Shown here piece by piece: positions 17,594 through 27,571 of a DNA stretch of 64,000 bases. Source of the DNA: Planotetraspora kaengkrachanensis (GTDB lineage: Bacteria; Actinomycetota; Actinomycetes; Streptosporangiales; Streptosporangiaceae); contig NZ_BONV01000019.1 in assembly GCF_016862895.1 (NCBI RefSeq), forward strand, positions 62,001 through 126,000, written 5' to 3'. A program made the position numbers and the translations under genes. The first letter of the stretch is position 1; every line of letters starts with the position of its first letter. The notes under the pieces were generated by a model. That model saw only the letters and a list, made by a program, of their open reading frames with translations, had not been told where the DNA came from and searched no databases.

Positions 17594-18208
17594 CTACTTC
17601 TTCAGGTAGCGGGACGAGGCCCAGCCAGGCTGCCCGTCGGAGGTCGTCACGGCGACCCAACCGCGCCACGCGCTGCACGCGCCGGCGAAGCGGCCGTCGG
17701 CCTGGTCGAGCGTTCCGATCCGCTCGTAGGTGAGGCCCGGCCCCTTCCTCACCTGGAGGTCGCCGCCCTTGCGCAGGTTGGCGACCCGGTAGCTGCAGGA
17801 GAGCGCCGGACGCCGGATGAGCGAGGGGTGGGGAGTGGGGATCCGGTACAGGTAGCCGGCGGAGGCCCAGCCGAGCCTGCCTGAGGAGGACGTCAGCGCC
17901 ACCCAGCCGCGAGTGACGCCGCATGCTCCGAGGAAGCGGCCGTCGGCCGTCGTGAGCTCCCCGATCGGCCGGTAGCGCAGGCCCGGTCCCTGCCTGACGT
18001 TGAGGAAGCTCGACGGGCGGACCTTGACCACCTGATAGGTGCACGACATGGGCGGCCGGTACGGCTCGTGCACCGGCTTGACGACGGGCACGGCGGCCGG
18101 TTCGTCGATGGGCTTGGTGGCGCCCATGGCGGGCGCGGAAGCGATCACGAGCACCCCCGCGGTGGCGCACAGGGTCAGGGCGGGGATGATCCGCTTGACG
18201 ATTGCCAC
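17594..18208 (-). CDS. Secreted protein with two bacterial SH3 domains
   Basis: A 204-residue exported protein. The signal peptide (VKRIIPALTLCATAGVLVIASAPAMGA) is followed by two SH3b repeats near residues 55-125 and 135-204. Each has the RxGPGLxYxxIG...DGRFxGACxxxRGWVAxTxSxGxxGWAS pattern and one cysteine pair, probably a disulfide. SH3b domains of this kind bind cell wall. No catalytic domain is present, so it is likely a wall-associated or inhibitor/adaptor protein. The start is GTG 18208 with GGGAG five bases upstream. Confidence 0.85.
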   Translation of the reverse strand: MAIVKRIIPALTLCATAGVLVIASAPAMGATKPIDEPAAVPVVKPVHEPYRPPMSCTYQVVKVRPSSFLNVRQGPGLRYRPIGELTTADGRFLGACGVTRGWVALTSSSGRLGWASAGYLYRIPTPHPSLIRRPALSCSYRVANLRKGGDLQVRKGPGLTYERIGTLDQADGRFAGACSAWRGWVAVTTSDGQPGWASSRYLKK

Positions 18209-18240
18209 GGTGGCTCCCTTCGGACGCGTTGTCACTCTCG

Positions 18241-18269
18241 GTTGTAACCAGTTACTCTCTGTTTACAAC
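18241..18269. promoter_or_regulatory. Inverted repeat upstream of the SH3 protein gene
   Basis: GTTGTAA (18241-18247) and TTACAAC (18263-18269) form 7-bp arms around 15 bases, with GTAAC-CA-GTTAC (18244-18255) nested inside. It lies 33 bp upstream of the gene in a local AT-rich island, so it is probably a regulator site or part of the promoter. In the remaining ~215 bp up to 18483 I saw no confident feature. Confidence 0.45.
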
Positions 18270-18483
18270 GCCAGGACGTCCACGCGGGATTTCTTTACCG
18301 TTAAATGGCGAGCGAGTAGCGGAATGTCCTCGATGGTCATGGTTCTCGATGGCTCTTTTCTTTGCAGGTCGTGGCGTTTCCCGGGACCGCACCCGGGGGG
18401 ATCCAGACAGCGGGCGACGCCCAAGAAGCGGTCAAGAAGATCTCCACGGGGTGGCCGCCGCGTATTCGAGGAGTGGTTGCGAC

Positions 18484-19710
18484 ATGTCCTCAGCCGACTG
18501 GACCCGGGCAGTGGCGACGATGTTGCCGCCGGGGTTGCCGCCGGGGTTGCCGACGACGATGCCGCCGGTGTCGGAGCGGACCTGGACGGCTGTGCTCCTG
18601 GTCGGCGCCTCCACCGTCGCCGGCGCCTGGCTGGCCCGGCGCAACTCCCGGCGGTTGACCGCATGGCTGGCGGTCACGTCGGCGTTGATGCTGGTCACGG
18701 CCCTCGCCGATCTGCTGCCCGACGCCTGGAGCGACGCGGTCGCCTGCGGCGTCCCCCTGTGGGCCGTGGGACTCGCGGCGGCCTTCGGCTTCCTGATGAT
18801 CACGCACCACAGCCGCAAGTCCTGCGCCTGCGACCTGGAAACCACACGGCCGCACGCCGCCGAGCACGCCCCCGGGCGGCATCGCCGTGTGCGCGGCATG
18901 GTCGGCGCGGCCGTCTTCGGCGGACTCGAGACCGCGGCAGCGCTCACTCTGCACCGGGCGATCGAGGGAGCCACCCTGGCGTTGAACGCCACCCTCGTCG
19001 TGGTGATCGCGCTGATGGTCCATTCGGCCAGCGAGGGGCTGGCCCTGGCCGCGCTGCTCGACGTGGGCGGGCAGCGCCTCACCCCGTGGCTGGTCGTGGC
19101 CTGCGTGAGCCCGGCCGTCGGAGTGCTCGCCGCGACCGTGAGCCCGCTTCCCGGCCAGGTGGTGCCGATCCTGCTGGGCATGGTGACGGGAGTCGCGGTG
19201 CGTACGGCCATCGCCGGCATGCACCACGCCGCCAGCAGGCACGAGCGGGTGATCGTGTCCAAACGCCATCTGGACGTCGCCGCGGCGATCGTCGTGACCG
19301 GCGGCGTCGTCCTCGTGGGCGCCTACGGCGTGCGGACCCATCGCGACAACGACGGCCACCCGCCGGCGAGCGCCCTGGGCACGCCGGCGGCCGCCGCCAC
19401 CTCCACGCCCGCCGCCTCTCCCACGGCCACGTCGTCCCCGATGACCCGTGCGGACCTCGGCACGGCCGTGGCGTCCGGCCGGATGAGCCTCGCCGACGTG
19501 CTCCGCGACGACGGCGGCGTGGCCGGACGGGTCGGAGTCCTGTGGGTCCTGCGGCACCTGCCCGACTACGGGTCGGCCCGGTCCGCCGCCCTGCTCGCCG
19601 CCATCGGCGTCGACCGCAGGAGTCAGGTCGACGACCTAGACTCCCGCGAGCGCAGCGCGCTGATCAAGGCGTTCCCCCGCTCGACGGTGGTCCCGCGGCG
19701 CAGTCCCTAG
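18484..19710 (+). CDS. ZIP-like metal transporter fused to an actinobacterial IHF-like (H2TH) domain
   Basis: A 408-residue protein. Residues about 35-285 form a membrane domain with ZIP signatures: LPDAW near 79, HRAIEG (H157, E161) and HSASEG (H180, E184), equivalent to the paired metal-site helices of ZIP transporters. A cytosolic HHSRKSCAC loop could also bind metal. After a final helix (AAAIVVTGGVVLVGAYG) and an Ala/Thr/Pro linker, residues 320-408 read SGRMSLADVLRDD...VLWVLRHLPDYGSARSAALLAAIGVDRR...LDSRERSALIKAF. This follows the helix-two-turn-helix fold of actinobacterial IHF, although several DNA-contacting basic residues are replaced by Asp. The start is ATG 18484 with GAGGAG upstream. 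Its stop overlaps that of the convergent oxidase gene. Confidence 0.8.
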   Translation: MSSADWTRAVATMLPPGLPPGLPTTMPPVSERTWTAVLLVGASTVAGAWLARRNSRRLTAWLAVTSALMLVTALADLLPDAWSDAVACGVPLWAVGLAAAFGFLMITHHSRKSCACDLETTRPHAAEHAPGRHRRVRGMVGAAVFGGLETAAALTLHRAIEGATLALNATLVVVIALMVHSASEGLALAALLDVGGQRLTPWLVVACVSPAVGVLAATVSPLPGQVVPILLGMVTGVAVRTAIAGMHHAASRHERVIVSKRHLDVAAAIVVTGGVVLVGAYGVRTHRDNDGHPPASALGTPAAAATSTPAASPTATSSPMTRADLGTAVASGRMSLADVLRDDGGVAGRVGVLWVLRHLPDYGSARSAALLAAIGVDRRSQVDDLDSRERSALIKAFPRSTVVPRRSP

Positions 19711-21641
19711 CCGCCGTGGGCGCCGTGGAACGGCGTGGTGACGCCTTCGTACGCCAGGTGGAGCGCCATGCCCTGGTCGGCGTGGATGAGGTTGTGGCAG
19801 TGGTTCATCCACAGACCGGGATTGGTGGCGCGGAAGGCGACCGTCCAGACCTCGCCGGGCTGGAGGTCGAAGGTGTCCAGCCACAAGGGGCTGCCGGTCG
19901 GCGCCCGCCCGTCGCGCGAGAGCACCAGGACGCGATGCCCGTGCAGGTGCCACGGATGGATGTCGCGGCTCCGGTTGACCACGGTGAGCAGCACGAGGTC
20001 CCCCTCCGACACGATCTCGGTCGGGATCGACGGGAACGCGTGGCCGTTGACCGTGTACGCGTACAACGGCCGGCCCCCGGCCAGGGAAAGGCCGCGGTCG
20101 AGCACGAGGGTGAATCGGCGGTCGAACGTGTCCGCCGCGGTGAACGGCGTCGCGGCCGGCGTGCCGTACGTCGTGAGGTCCAGGTCGGGCCACGACTTCG
20201 TGTCCTCCGTCGCCGCCGCGGCGGAGGCCTGCCGCGTGAGCCGTACGGACGGGGTGCGGTCGTCGGTCGTCAGCACCACGTCGCGGCCGGCCGGCATGGT
20301 GAAGGCGAGGTCGTACCGGCCGCCCGCCGGAAGGCGCAGAGCCGTCCGGTCGAGCTCGCCCGGGCCGTTCAGGTCGATGCCGTCGACGGCGACCAGCCGG
20401 TACGGCGTGCCGGACAGGGTGAACCGGTGCGGGGTGTTGTCGGTGTTGACCAGGCGCAGCCGTACCGGTGTGCCCGGAGACACGCGACGGTCGATGGGCT
20501 GGTCGTGGTCGCCGACGACCGTTTCGCCGCCGAACGTGTGGACGGGGAGGGTCAGATCGACGCCTGGTGACGGCGGCCCGACGACCAGCATGCCGTACAG
20601 GCCCATCCTGACACCGAGGTCGGAGACCTCGTGGGTGTGGTACCAGAAGGTTCCCTGCCGGTCGGCGAGGAACCGGTAGACGAACTCCTGTCCGGGGAGG
20701 ACCGCCTCCTGGGTGAGCCCCGGCACGCCGTCCTCACCGGCGGGGACGTCGTAGCCGTGCCAGTGCAGGGTCACCCCCGACCTGATGTCGGTGTTGCGGA
20801 GCCGTACCTCGACGAGATCCCCCACGTCCGCCGTGATCGGCGGGCCGGGGACCTGCCCGTTGAAGGTCCACGCGGCGACCTTCCGCCCGGAGGACAGCGT
20901 GATGGTGGTGGTGCCGGCGGAGAGCGTGTAGCGGCGGACGGCGCCGCCCTTCGCGGGCGTGTCCGGCCCGCGTAACGAGGTCACCGGCCGGCCCGCCGGT
21001 GTCACCGGGGAGGCGGCCGCCATCGCGAGGTGCCCCATCCCGCTGTGGCTCAGGACATGATCGCGGCCGTCGTCCATCGTGGGGGAGGGGAAGAAGGCGA
21101 GACCCGTTCCGGCCAGGCCGATCACGACAGTGATCGTCACGGCCACCTTCGGTGACCTGCCGGGACCCGCGACGATCCGCCAGGTCACCAGCATGGCGGC
21201 GGCGACCGCGGCCACGGTGACCAGGGCGGTGCTCGCAGTCGCGGGGTAGCCCAGCAGCAACGTGCCGGCCAGACCGCCCGCCGCCGCGTATCCCGCGCCC
21301 AGCAGCGACACGACGACGGCGGGCGATCCGGCGGCGCCGTCGTCCGACGGGGAACGGACCGCCCGGCCCAGCCGGGGCCCCGCCAGAGCGGTCGCGGCCG
21401 CCCCCGCGATCAGAAGCAGCGGCAGGGCGACCGTGACCTTCTCCTGTGCGAACCACCAGCCGGCGGAGGCGAGCCCGAGCACGACGCCCGTGCGAGCCAG
21501 CGAGACGAGCACCGCCGCCGCGAGGAGGGCCAGCGCCGTCCTGGGGCGGCGGGACGCGGCCGCCACGCCGGCTCCCAGCCATGTCGCAGCGGCGAGCACC
21601 GAGGCGAGCAGGTCGAGCGTCATGAGCAGGGCGGTGGTCAT
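19707..21641 (-). CDS. Membrane-anchored multicopper oxidase
   Basis: A 644-residue multicopper oxidase. An unusual N-terminal membrane region of about five or six helices (residues 1-190) precedes a short linker and the cupredoxin domains. All copper motifs are present: HWHG (293-296), HTH (335-337), HPWHLHGH (562-569) and HCHNLIHADQGM (614-625). The axial position is methionine. It should oxidise metal ions or phenolics with oxygen outside the cell. The start is ATG 21641, coupled to the upstream DUF6220 gene through an ATGA overlap. Its 3' end meets the ZIP-like gene. Confidence 0.92.
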   Translation of the reverse strand: MTTALLMTLDLLASVLAAATWLGAGVAAASRRPRTALALLAAAVLVSLARTGVVLGLASAGWWFAQEKVTVALPLLLIAGAAATALAGPRLGRAVRSPSDDGAAGSPAVVVSLLGAGYAAAGGLAGTLLLGYPATASTALVTVAAVAAAMLVTWRIVAGPGRSPKVAVTITVVIGLAGTGLAFFPSPTMDDGRDHVLSHSGMGHLAMAAASPVTPAGRPVTSLRGPDTPAKGGAVRRYTLSAGTTTITLSSGRKVAAWTFNGQVPGPPITADVGDLVEVRLRNTDIRSGVTLHWHGYDVPAGEDGVPGLTQEAVLPGQEFVYRFLADRQGTFWYHTHEVSDLGVRMGLYGMLVVGPPSPGVDLTLPVHTFGGETVVGDHDQPIDRRVSPGTPVRLRLVNTDNTPHRFTLSGTPYRLVAVDGIDLNGPGELDRTALRLPAGGRYDLAFTMPAGRDVVLTTDDRTPSVRLTRQASAAAATEDTKSWPDLDLTTYGTPAATPFTAADTFDRRFTLVLDRGLSLAGGRPLYAYTVNGHAFPSIPTEIVSEGDLVLLTVVNRSRDIHPWHLHGHRVLVLSRDGRAPTGSPLWLDTFDLQPGEVWTVAFRATNPGLWMNHCHNLIHADQGMALHLAYEGVTTPFHGAHGG

Positions 21642-22084
21642 GACGCGTGCGCCGCCGCGCTCTTCGCGTCGTCCGCGGGCGTGCCCATGGCGAGCCGCCG
21701 GGCCTGCCGGAACACCATGGCGGAGACCATCGCGATCGCCATGCCGTTGATCGCGTGCAGCCCGAGGACCGCGAGCGAGGCGGGTGTGGTGTTGCCGGAA
21801 CTGTCGTTCAGGGCATCGCCCAGCGCGATGATCAGAACCTGAACGATGATCAGTCCGAGCGGCAGGATGGTGAGGCCGATCGTGCGGCCGGGCGCCTTGG
21901 AGAGCGCGGCGGCCACGGTGGCGAGCAGCGAGACGATCGGGATGATCATCATGCCGTTCATGCTGTGCAGTGCGAACGAGCCGTCGTCCTGCGGCTTGTC
22001 GAACGCGCCGACCGCCGCGAGGTACCACTGCACCACGACGGCGGCCAGCAGCAGGCCGGCCAGCCCGAGATAGACCTTGCGCAA
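21638..22084 (-). CDS. Four-helix membrane protein (DUF6220-like)
   Basis: A 148-residue integral membrane protein with helices near residues 5-25, 45-64, 70-90 and 105-125. It carries conserved-looking H-x-M-N-G motifs (LHSMNGMMIIP and LHAINGMAIAM), whose paired histidines could bind haem or metal. It is translationally coupled to the multicopper oxidase and probably supports it, as an electron or copper partner or an assembly factor. The function of the family is unknown. Confidence 0.8.
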   Translation of the reverse strand: MRKVYLGLAGLLLAAVVVQWYLAAVGAFDKPQDDGSFALHSMNGMMIIPIVSLLATVAAALSKAPGRTIGLTILPLGLIIVQVLIIALGDALNDSSGNTTPASLAVLGLHAINGMAIAMVSAMVFRQARRLAMGTPADDAKSAAAHAS

Positions 22085-22235
22085 GGCGTGCTCCCTTCCA
22101 TGTGGACCAACAGTGGCGATGGTGTCCCGGCATGGGTCGCCCCGTCGTCCGCCGCCCGGCGACTCGTCGCCTACGGCCCAAGGAGTACGCCCTCCCCCTC
22201 AGCTACTCCCCAAGGGTTCCCCGAGGGTTCCCGGT

Positions 22236-22263
22236 GGTTCCCCCGGGAACGCCCGGGGGAACC
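22236..22263. terminator. Strong hairpin, possible terminator
   Basis: A perfect 12-bp stem, GGTTCCCCCGGG/CCCGGGGGAACC, around AACG. No clear U-tract. It lies in the gene-free stretch between the DUF6220 and STAS genes and could end minus-strand transcripts from the STAS gene. Confidence 0.45.
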
Positions 22264-22271
22264 CCCAGGGC

Positions 22272-22370
22272 GTGATCATGCACAGCTACTCCCCGGGGCG
22301 TGATCATGTACAGGATCGCCCGCGCGCCGTCCGGCCTGCGGAAACACCATCCGTGATCATGCACGGATTC
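22272..22370. repeat. Inverted copies of the GTGCATGATCAC element
   Basis: Three reverse-orientation copies of the core are seen: GTGATCATGCACAG (22272-22285), GTGATCATGTACAG (22300-22313) and a long copy at 22332-22370. The long copy matches the reverse complement of the 53-bp tandem unit at 37 of 39 positions. With the array at 22521-22752 this gives opposing orientations. Confidence 0.8.
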
Positions 22371-22520
22371 TGGAAAATGCCGTGGGACCTGCGAGGACGC
22401 CGTTCGTGATCAGGCAATGGGCGATGGCGTCGGGGGCATGAGGCGTTCGCCGGTCGGGTGGGGGACGCGTGTCGTGCATGATCGCGCACGACAGTCCGCC
22501 AGGTGGCGTCGACGACGGCC

Positions 22521-22752
22521 GAATCTGTGCATGATCACGGATGGTGTTTGCGCAGGCCGTGCCATACGGCGCCGAATCTGTGCATGGTCACGGATGGTGT
22601 TTGCGCAGGCTGTGCCGTACGGGGCCGAATCTGTGCATGATCACGGATGGTGTTTGCGCAGGCTGTGCCGTACGGGGCCGAATCTGTGCATGATCACACC
22701 CGGGGTTTGGGCAGGTGGGCGGGCATGCGGGCGAGCCTGTGCATGATCACGG
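22521..22752 (+). repeat. 53-bp tandem repeat array, about 4.4 copies
   Basis: Units begin exactly at 22521, 22574, 22627, 22680 and 22733 (the last one partial). Each starts GAATCTGTGCATGATCACGG or a close variant. The core GTGCATGATCAC is a near-palindrome around TGATCA. Copies 2 and 3 differ by one base; copy 4 diverges after its first 18 bases. The final core contains the stop codon of the STAS gene. No convincing coding frame. The rest of 22085-22520 holds the inverted copies, the hairpin, and GTCGTGC/GCACGAC arms at 22471-22492. Confidence 0.9.
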
Positions 22753-23100
22753 CGGGGGGGTGGGGGCGGAGGCGAGGGCGTCGTCGAGGGTGGGGTAGAT
22801 GGGCAGCCGCCCGGACAGGCCCAGGATGTGGAACAGGCGCTGGATGTTGGGCAGCAACCCGCAGACGATCACCCGGTCGCCGCGGCCGAGCCGGGCGTAG
22901 GCGTCGAGGATGACGCGCAGCCCCGCGCTGTCGAGGAAGCGGAGTTCGGTGAGGTCGAAGACCAGCCGGTTCACCGGACGGTCGAGGAGTTCGTCCACCT
23001 GGGCGCGGAACGCGGGCTCGGTGATGATGTCGATCTCCCCGCTGACGGAGACGACCGTGAACGGAGGGCGCGTCTCGACGGTCACGCGGAAGTCGCTCAT
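22747..23100 (-). CDS. STAS-domain anti-sigma factor antagonist
   Basis: A 117-residue single STAS domain of the SpoIIAA/RsbV type, with the phosphorylatable serine in FLDSAGL (S58). Such proteins release a sigma factor by binding its anti-sigma kinase when unphosphorylated. The start is ATG 23100 with GGAG six bases upstream; an earlier in-frame ATG has none. No anti-sigma kinase or sigma gene is adjacent. A paralogue with the same register is at 45649-45993. Its stop codon lies inside the last 53-bp repeat. Confidence 0.88.
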   Translation of the reverse strand: MSDFRVTVETRPPFTVVSVSGEIDIITEPAFRAQVDELLDRPVNRLVFDLTELRFLDSAGLRVILDAYARLGRGDRVIVCGLLPNIQRLFHILGLSGRLPIYPTLDDALASAPTPPP

Positions 23101-23524
23101 ATACATCTCCGCAGCAGGCAGGAATTCAGGCGGTGCGTCGAACGTAGTAGCTACCACACCCAGATCACAGCCGATCAACGCGGACACGGACGAGCACCGT
23201 CGCGGTTCGCTATCGATACTGGAACGGTTCTTTTACTTGAACCAATCCAGTTTGTTGTTACAATCGGTAGGTATCCGTTGACCAGTGTCCGGTATTCGAG
23301 CAGATGAACGCACCCGGCATCCAAGCCGGTCGATGCGAGGGCGGGTCGAAGCCGCCGAGGCTCCTCCGGTTTCCGGAGGGCGACGACTCCTGTTGCCCGC
23401 GACACATATGCGGTGAGGCCGTCGAGGCAGACGGCGTTCTCGGCCGCCCATCACCACCACTCCCTCCCGAGAGTGGGGCGCGTGGCAACAGCATACAGTA
23501 TGCAATAATCAAGGAGGAGAGACG
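23101..23524. promoter_or_regulatory. Divergent control region between STAS gene and histidine kinase
   Basis: About 420 bp without a gene. A plus-strand promoter candidate is TTGAAC (23237-23242), 16 bp, TACAAT (23259-23264), which would give a leader of roughly 250 nt for the kinase. GGTTC/GAACC arms at 23226-23243 overlap the -35. GCATAC-A-GTATGC (23491-23503) is a perfect short palindrome just upstream of the kinase ribosome-binding site AGGAGGAG. I found no convincing small gene here. Confidence 0.5.
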
Positions 23525-24911
<1,387 letters not shown>

Positions 24912-24937
<26 letters not shown>

Positions 24938-26789
24938 CCCGCGACGCCCCGGCTGTGTCCTCCGTCGGCGTCGGGATGATCACCTTCATGCACGTCCCGC
25001 CGCCCGGCGGGCTGGAGATGTCCATGGCGCCGTTGAGCACCTCGACGCGGTCGCGCAGGCCGATGAGCCCCGAGCCCCGTGCGGGGTCGGCGCCGCCGAT
25101 CCCGTCGTCGCGTACGGACAGGAGAAGGCGGGACTCCTCGATCATGAGATCGACGTGCACGGTCGAGGCCTTGGAGTGCTTGGTCACGTTCGTCAGCGCC
25201 TCGGACACGATGTAGTACACGGTCACCTCGATGCGCTCGGCCAGGCGCCGGGGGGCGCTCACGTTCAGCTCGACCGGTACGGCGGAGCGGCGCGCGAGAG
25301 TGCGCAGAGCGGGGGCGAGCCCGCCTCTGGACATGATCACGGGATGCAGGCCGCGCGACAGCTCCTGAAGATCCTCGACGACGCCGGAAAGCTCCTCGGA
25401 CGCGCCGGCCAACTGCTCCTTGAGCTCCGTCATGTCCGGCGAGGCGGTGGCCTCCGCCGCGCGAAGCCGTAGCCCGAGAGAGATGAGCCGCTGCTGAGTC
25501 CCGTCGTGCAGATCACGCTCGATTCTGCGGCGGGTCTCGTCGGAGGCCGCCACCACGCGGGCGCGTGAGGCGGTGAGCTGCTGGCGCATCTGGGCGTTCG
25601 CGATGGCGGTCGCGATGAGTTCGGTGAACTCGAGCATGTGCGCCTCCACGCTGGACGGCAGGTCGGGCTCGACGGACAGGGCGACCGTCGCGCCCCACAG
25701 CCGCCCCTCGGCGACGATCGGTATGCCGATCCCCGAATTGATCCCCTGCTGCCTGACCTGGGCGCAGAGACCGCCGGAAGCGGTGGCGTAGTCCGTCATC
25801 CGAGCCAGTCGCCGGGTCCGGTAGACCATGCCGGCCACACTCGGTTCGTCGACGGGCCAGCTTGTCCCGCCAGAGATCAGGAACTCGGGCCCGCGAGCGC
25901 TCCACGTGCCCACCACGTGGATCCTCCCGTCGAGGTCGAACCGGGTTATCGCCGTGTTCTCGACCTTCAGCACCCTGCCCATCTCGTCGGCGACGGCTAC
26001 GAAGAGCTCCTCCGGAGCCACCCGGTGGGCGACCAACGTCGCGACGCGGCGCAGCGCGGCCTGCTCGTCGGCGACCCGTTGGAGCTCGTCGTGACTGGTC
26101 TTCAGGGCCCTGGCCGTCGTCTCGCGGTCGAGTGCCGCACACAGCAGCGCGTCGAGCGAGCGCGGAAGGCCGTCGAGAACACGCTGGAACACCGGCTCGG
26201 GGAAGTCCGCGGGGACGGCCACTCTGCCGATCGTCCTGTCGTGATCCCTGAGCTCTGTGACGGTGCGCAGGCGATCGTCCGCGGACGGCTCCAGCTCGAT
26301 CATCAAACCGGGTGCCGCCAGTTCGACGGCGAGCCGGTCGGAGGCCGTACGCAGGGCCGCGCGGCAGTCTTCCCCGTTCAGCAGGACGCGGGCGAGTTCC
26401 GCCGCCAGGGCCGCCTCCTGGCGGCGCCTTTCGGCTTCGACGGCCGCCGAGCGGGCGAGAGCCGCGAAGCATCCGGACAACAACGCGACGACGAGGAAGA
26501 CGGCGAGGGCCACCCACTCGGGACCGGTGTCGATCTTCATGACGTGGAAATAGCCGAAAGCCAGTGCGCTGACCAGCGCGGTCAGCGTGCCGAGCCCCCA
26601 CCCCCATACGACCGAGACCGCCAGAACACCCGGCAAGTAAACTAGCCCCAGGGAACTCGGTGGCGCGATCTTCGTCAGCGGATAAGCGACAAGGGTCTCC
26701 ACCGCGACCAGCAAGGCGCCCGTCAGTATCCCCGGCATGAGGGGTGGGCGCGCTGGGCGTAGCAACGACGACAACAGTCGTGCGCGCAC
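24912..26789 (-). CDS. DUF4118/GAF sensor histidine kinase (NarL-type partner)
   Basis: A 625-residue kinase. Residues about 17-115 form a KdpD-like DUF4118 membrane region with three or four helices. A coiled linker, a GAF domain (about residues 250-400), HisKA_3 with H428 in ERDLHDGTQQRL, and an HATPase domain (SEALTNVTKHSKA, DDGIGGADP) follow. The divergent NarL-type regulator gene is the obvious partner. A TATATT box ends eight bases before the GTG at 26789 with no ribosome-binding site, so the start may be leaderless; an in-frame ATG at 26738 is the alternative. Confidence 0.88.
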
Positions 26790-26908
26790 AGTTACTGAAT
26801 ATACTCGGGCTCCGCCCGGGGAGATCGGGCGGGCACCCGCTCCGGCGCCGTCCGCGATCGCCCTCGTGGCACCGCCCGATGAGGGGTGGCAGACCGGTGC
26901 GAGACGAA

Positions 26909-27571
26909 ATGGTGGAGCCCTCCCGGACGCGGATAGCGCTTGCGGACGATGACGTCCTGCTCCGCGAGGGACTGGTGAGTCTCCTGGAGCGTTCGGGGTT
27001 CGAGGTCGTCGGTCAGGCGGGAGACGGCCCCGAGCTGATCGACATCGTCGGCAAGCACGATCCCGATGTGGTCATCGTCGACATCCGGATGCCGCCGGAC
27101 CACTCGACCGAAGGGCTCGAGGCGGCGAAGACGATCAGGGAGGAGTTCCCGCGGACGGGAATCCTCCTGCTGTCGGCGCATGTCGAGGTGGAGCAGGCGA
27201 TGGAGTTGCTCGCCGCGGGCCACCGGATCGGCTACCTCCTCAAGAGCCGGGTGACGGCGATCGCGGACTTCATCGAGACGATCCAGCGGATCGTCGCCGG
27301 AGGTTCGGTCGTCGATCCCCTGCTGGTGCGCGAGCTCTTCGCGGCGCGGCACAGGAACGACCCGCTGGAGCAGCTCACCGAGCGTGAGCGCGAGGTGCTC
27401 GCCCTGATGGCCGAAGGCCGGTCGAACGCCGGCATCGCCCACAGGTTGTGGATCACTGAGGGCACCGTCGAGAAGCACGTGCGCAGCATCATGGCGCGGA
27501 TGCGGCTGCCGGAGACGCCGGACGACCATCGCCGGGTTCTCGCGGTGATCACCTTCCTCGACTCCCGTTAG
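26909..27571 (+). CDS. NarL/LuxR-type response regulator
   Basis: A 220-residue regulator with a receiver (acidic residues ADDD near 12, phosphoacceptor D58 in VVIVDIRMPP, K in YLLKSR) and a LuxR-type HTH (LTEREREVLALMAEGRSNAGIAHRLWITEGTVEKHVRSIM). It is divergent from the GAF kinase and very likely its partner. The start is uncertain: ATG 26909, GTG 26897 and ATG 26879 are all in frame, and 26909 puts a normal-length N-terminus before the receiver. Confidence 0.88.
   Translation: MVEPSRTRIALADDDVLLREGLVSLLERSGFEVVGQAGDGPELIDIVGKHDPDVVIVDIRMPPDHSTEGLEAAKTIREEFPRTGILLLSAHVEVEQAMELLAAGHRIGYLLKSRVTAIADFIETIQRIVAGGSVVDPLLVRELFAARHRNDPLEQLTEREREVLALMAEGRSNAGIAHRLWITEGTVEKHVRSIMARMRLPETPDDHRRVLAVITFLDSR

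Noticed and set aside
18270-18483. c-di-AMP (ydaO) riboswitch upstream of the SH3 or ZIP-like gene
   Set aside because: I looked because SH3/Rpf-type wall genes in actinobacteria often carry one, but could not find its conserved landmarks in order on either strand.
22417-22746. Plus-strand open frames through the 53-bp array
   Set aside because: A 53-bp unit is not a multiple of three, so the encoded repeats shift frame every copy. No ribosome-binding site at a sensible distance and no recognisable domain.
22521-22752. CRISPR array
   Set aside because: The repeats are directly tandem with no unique spacers; copies 2 and 3 are identical over almost all 53 bp. No cas gene is present.
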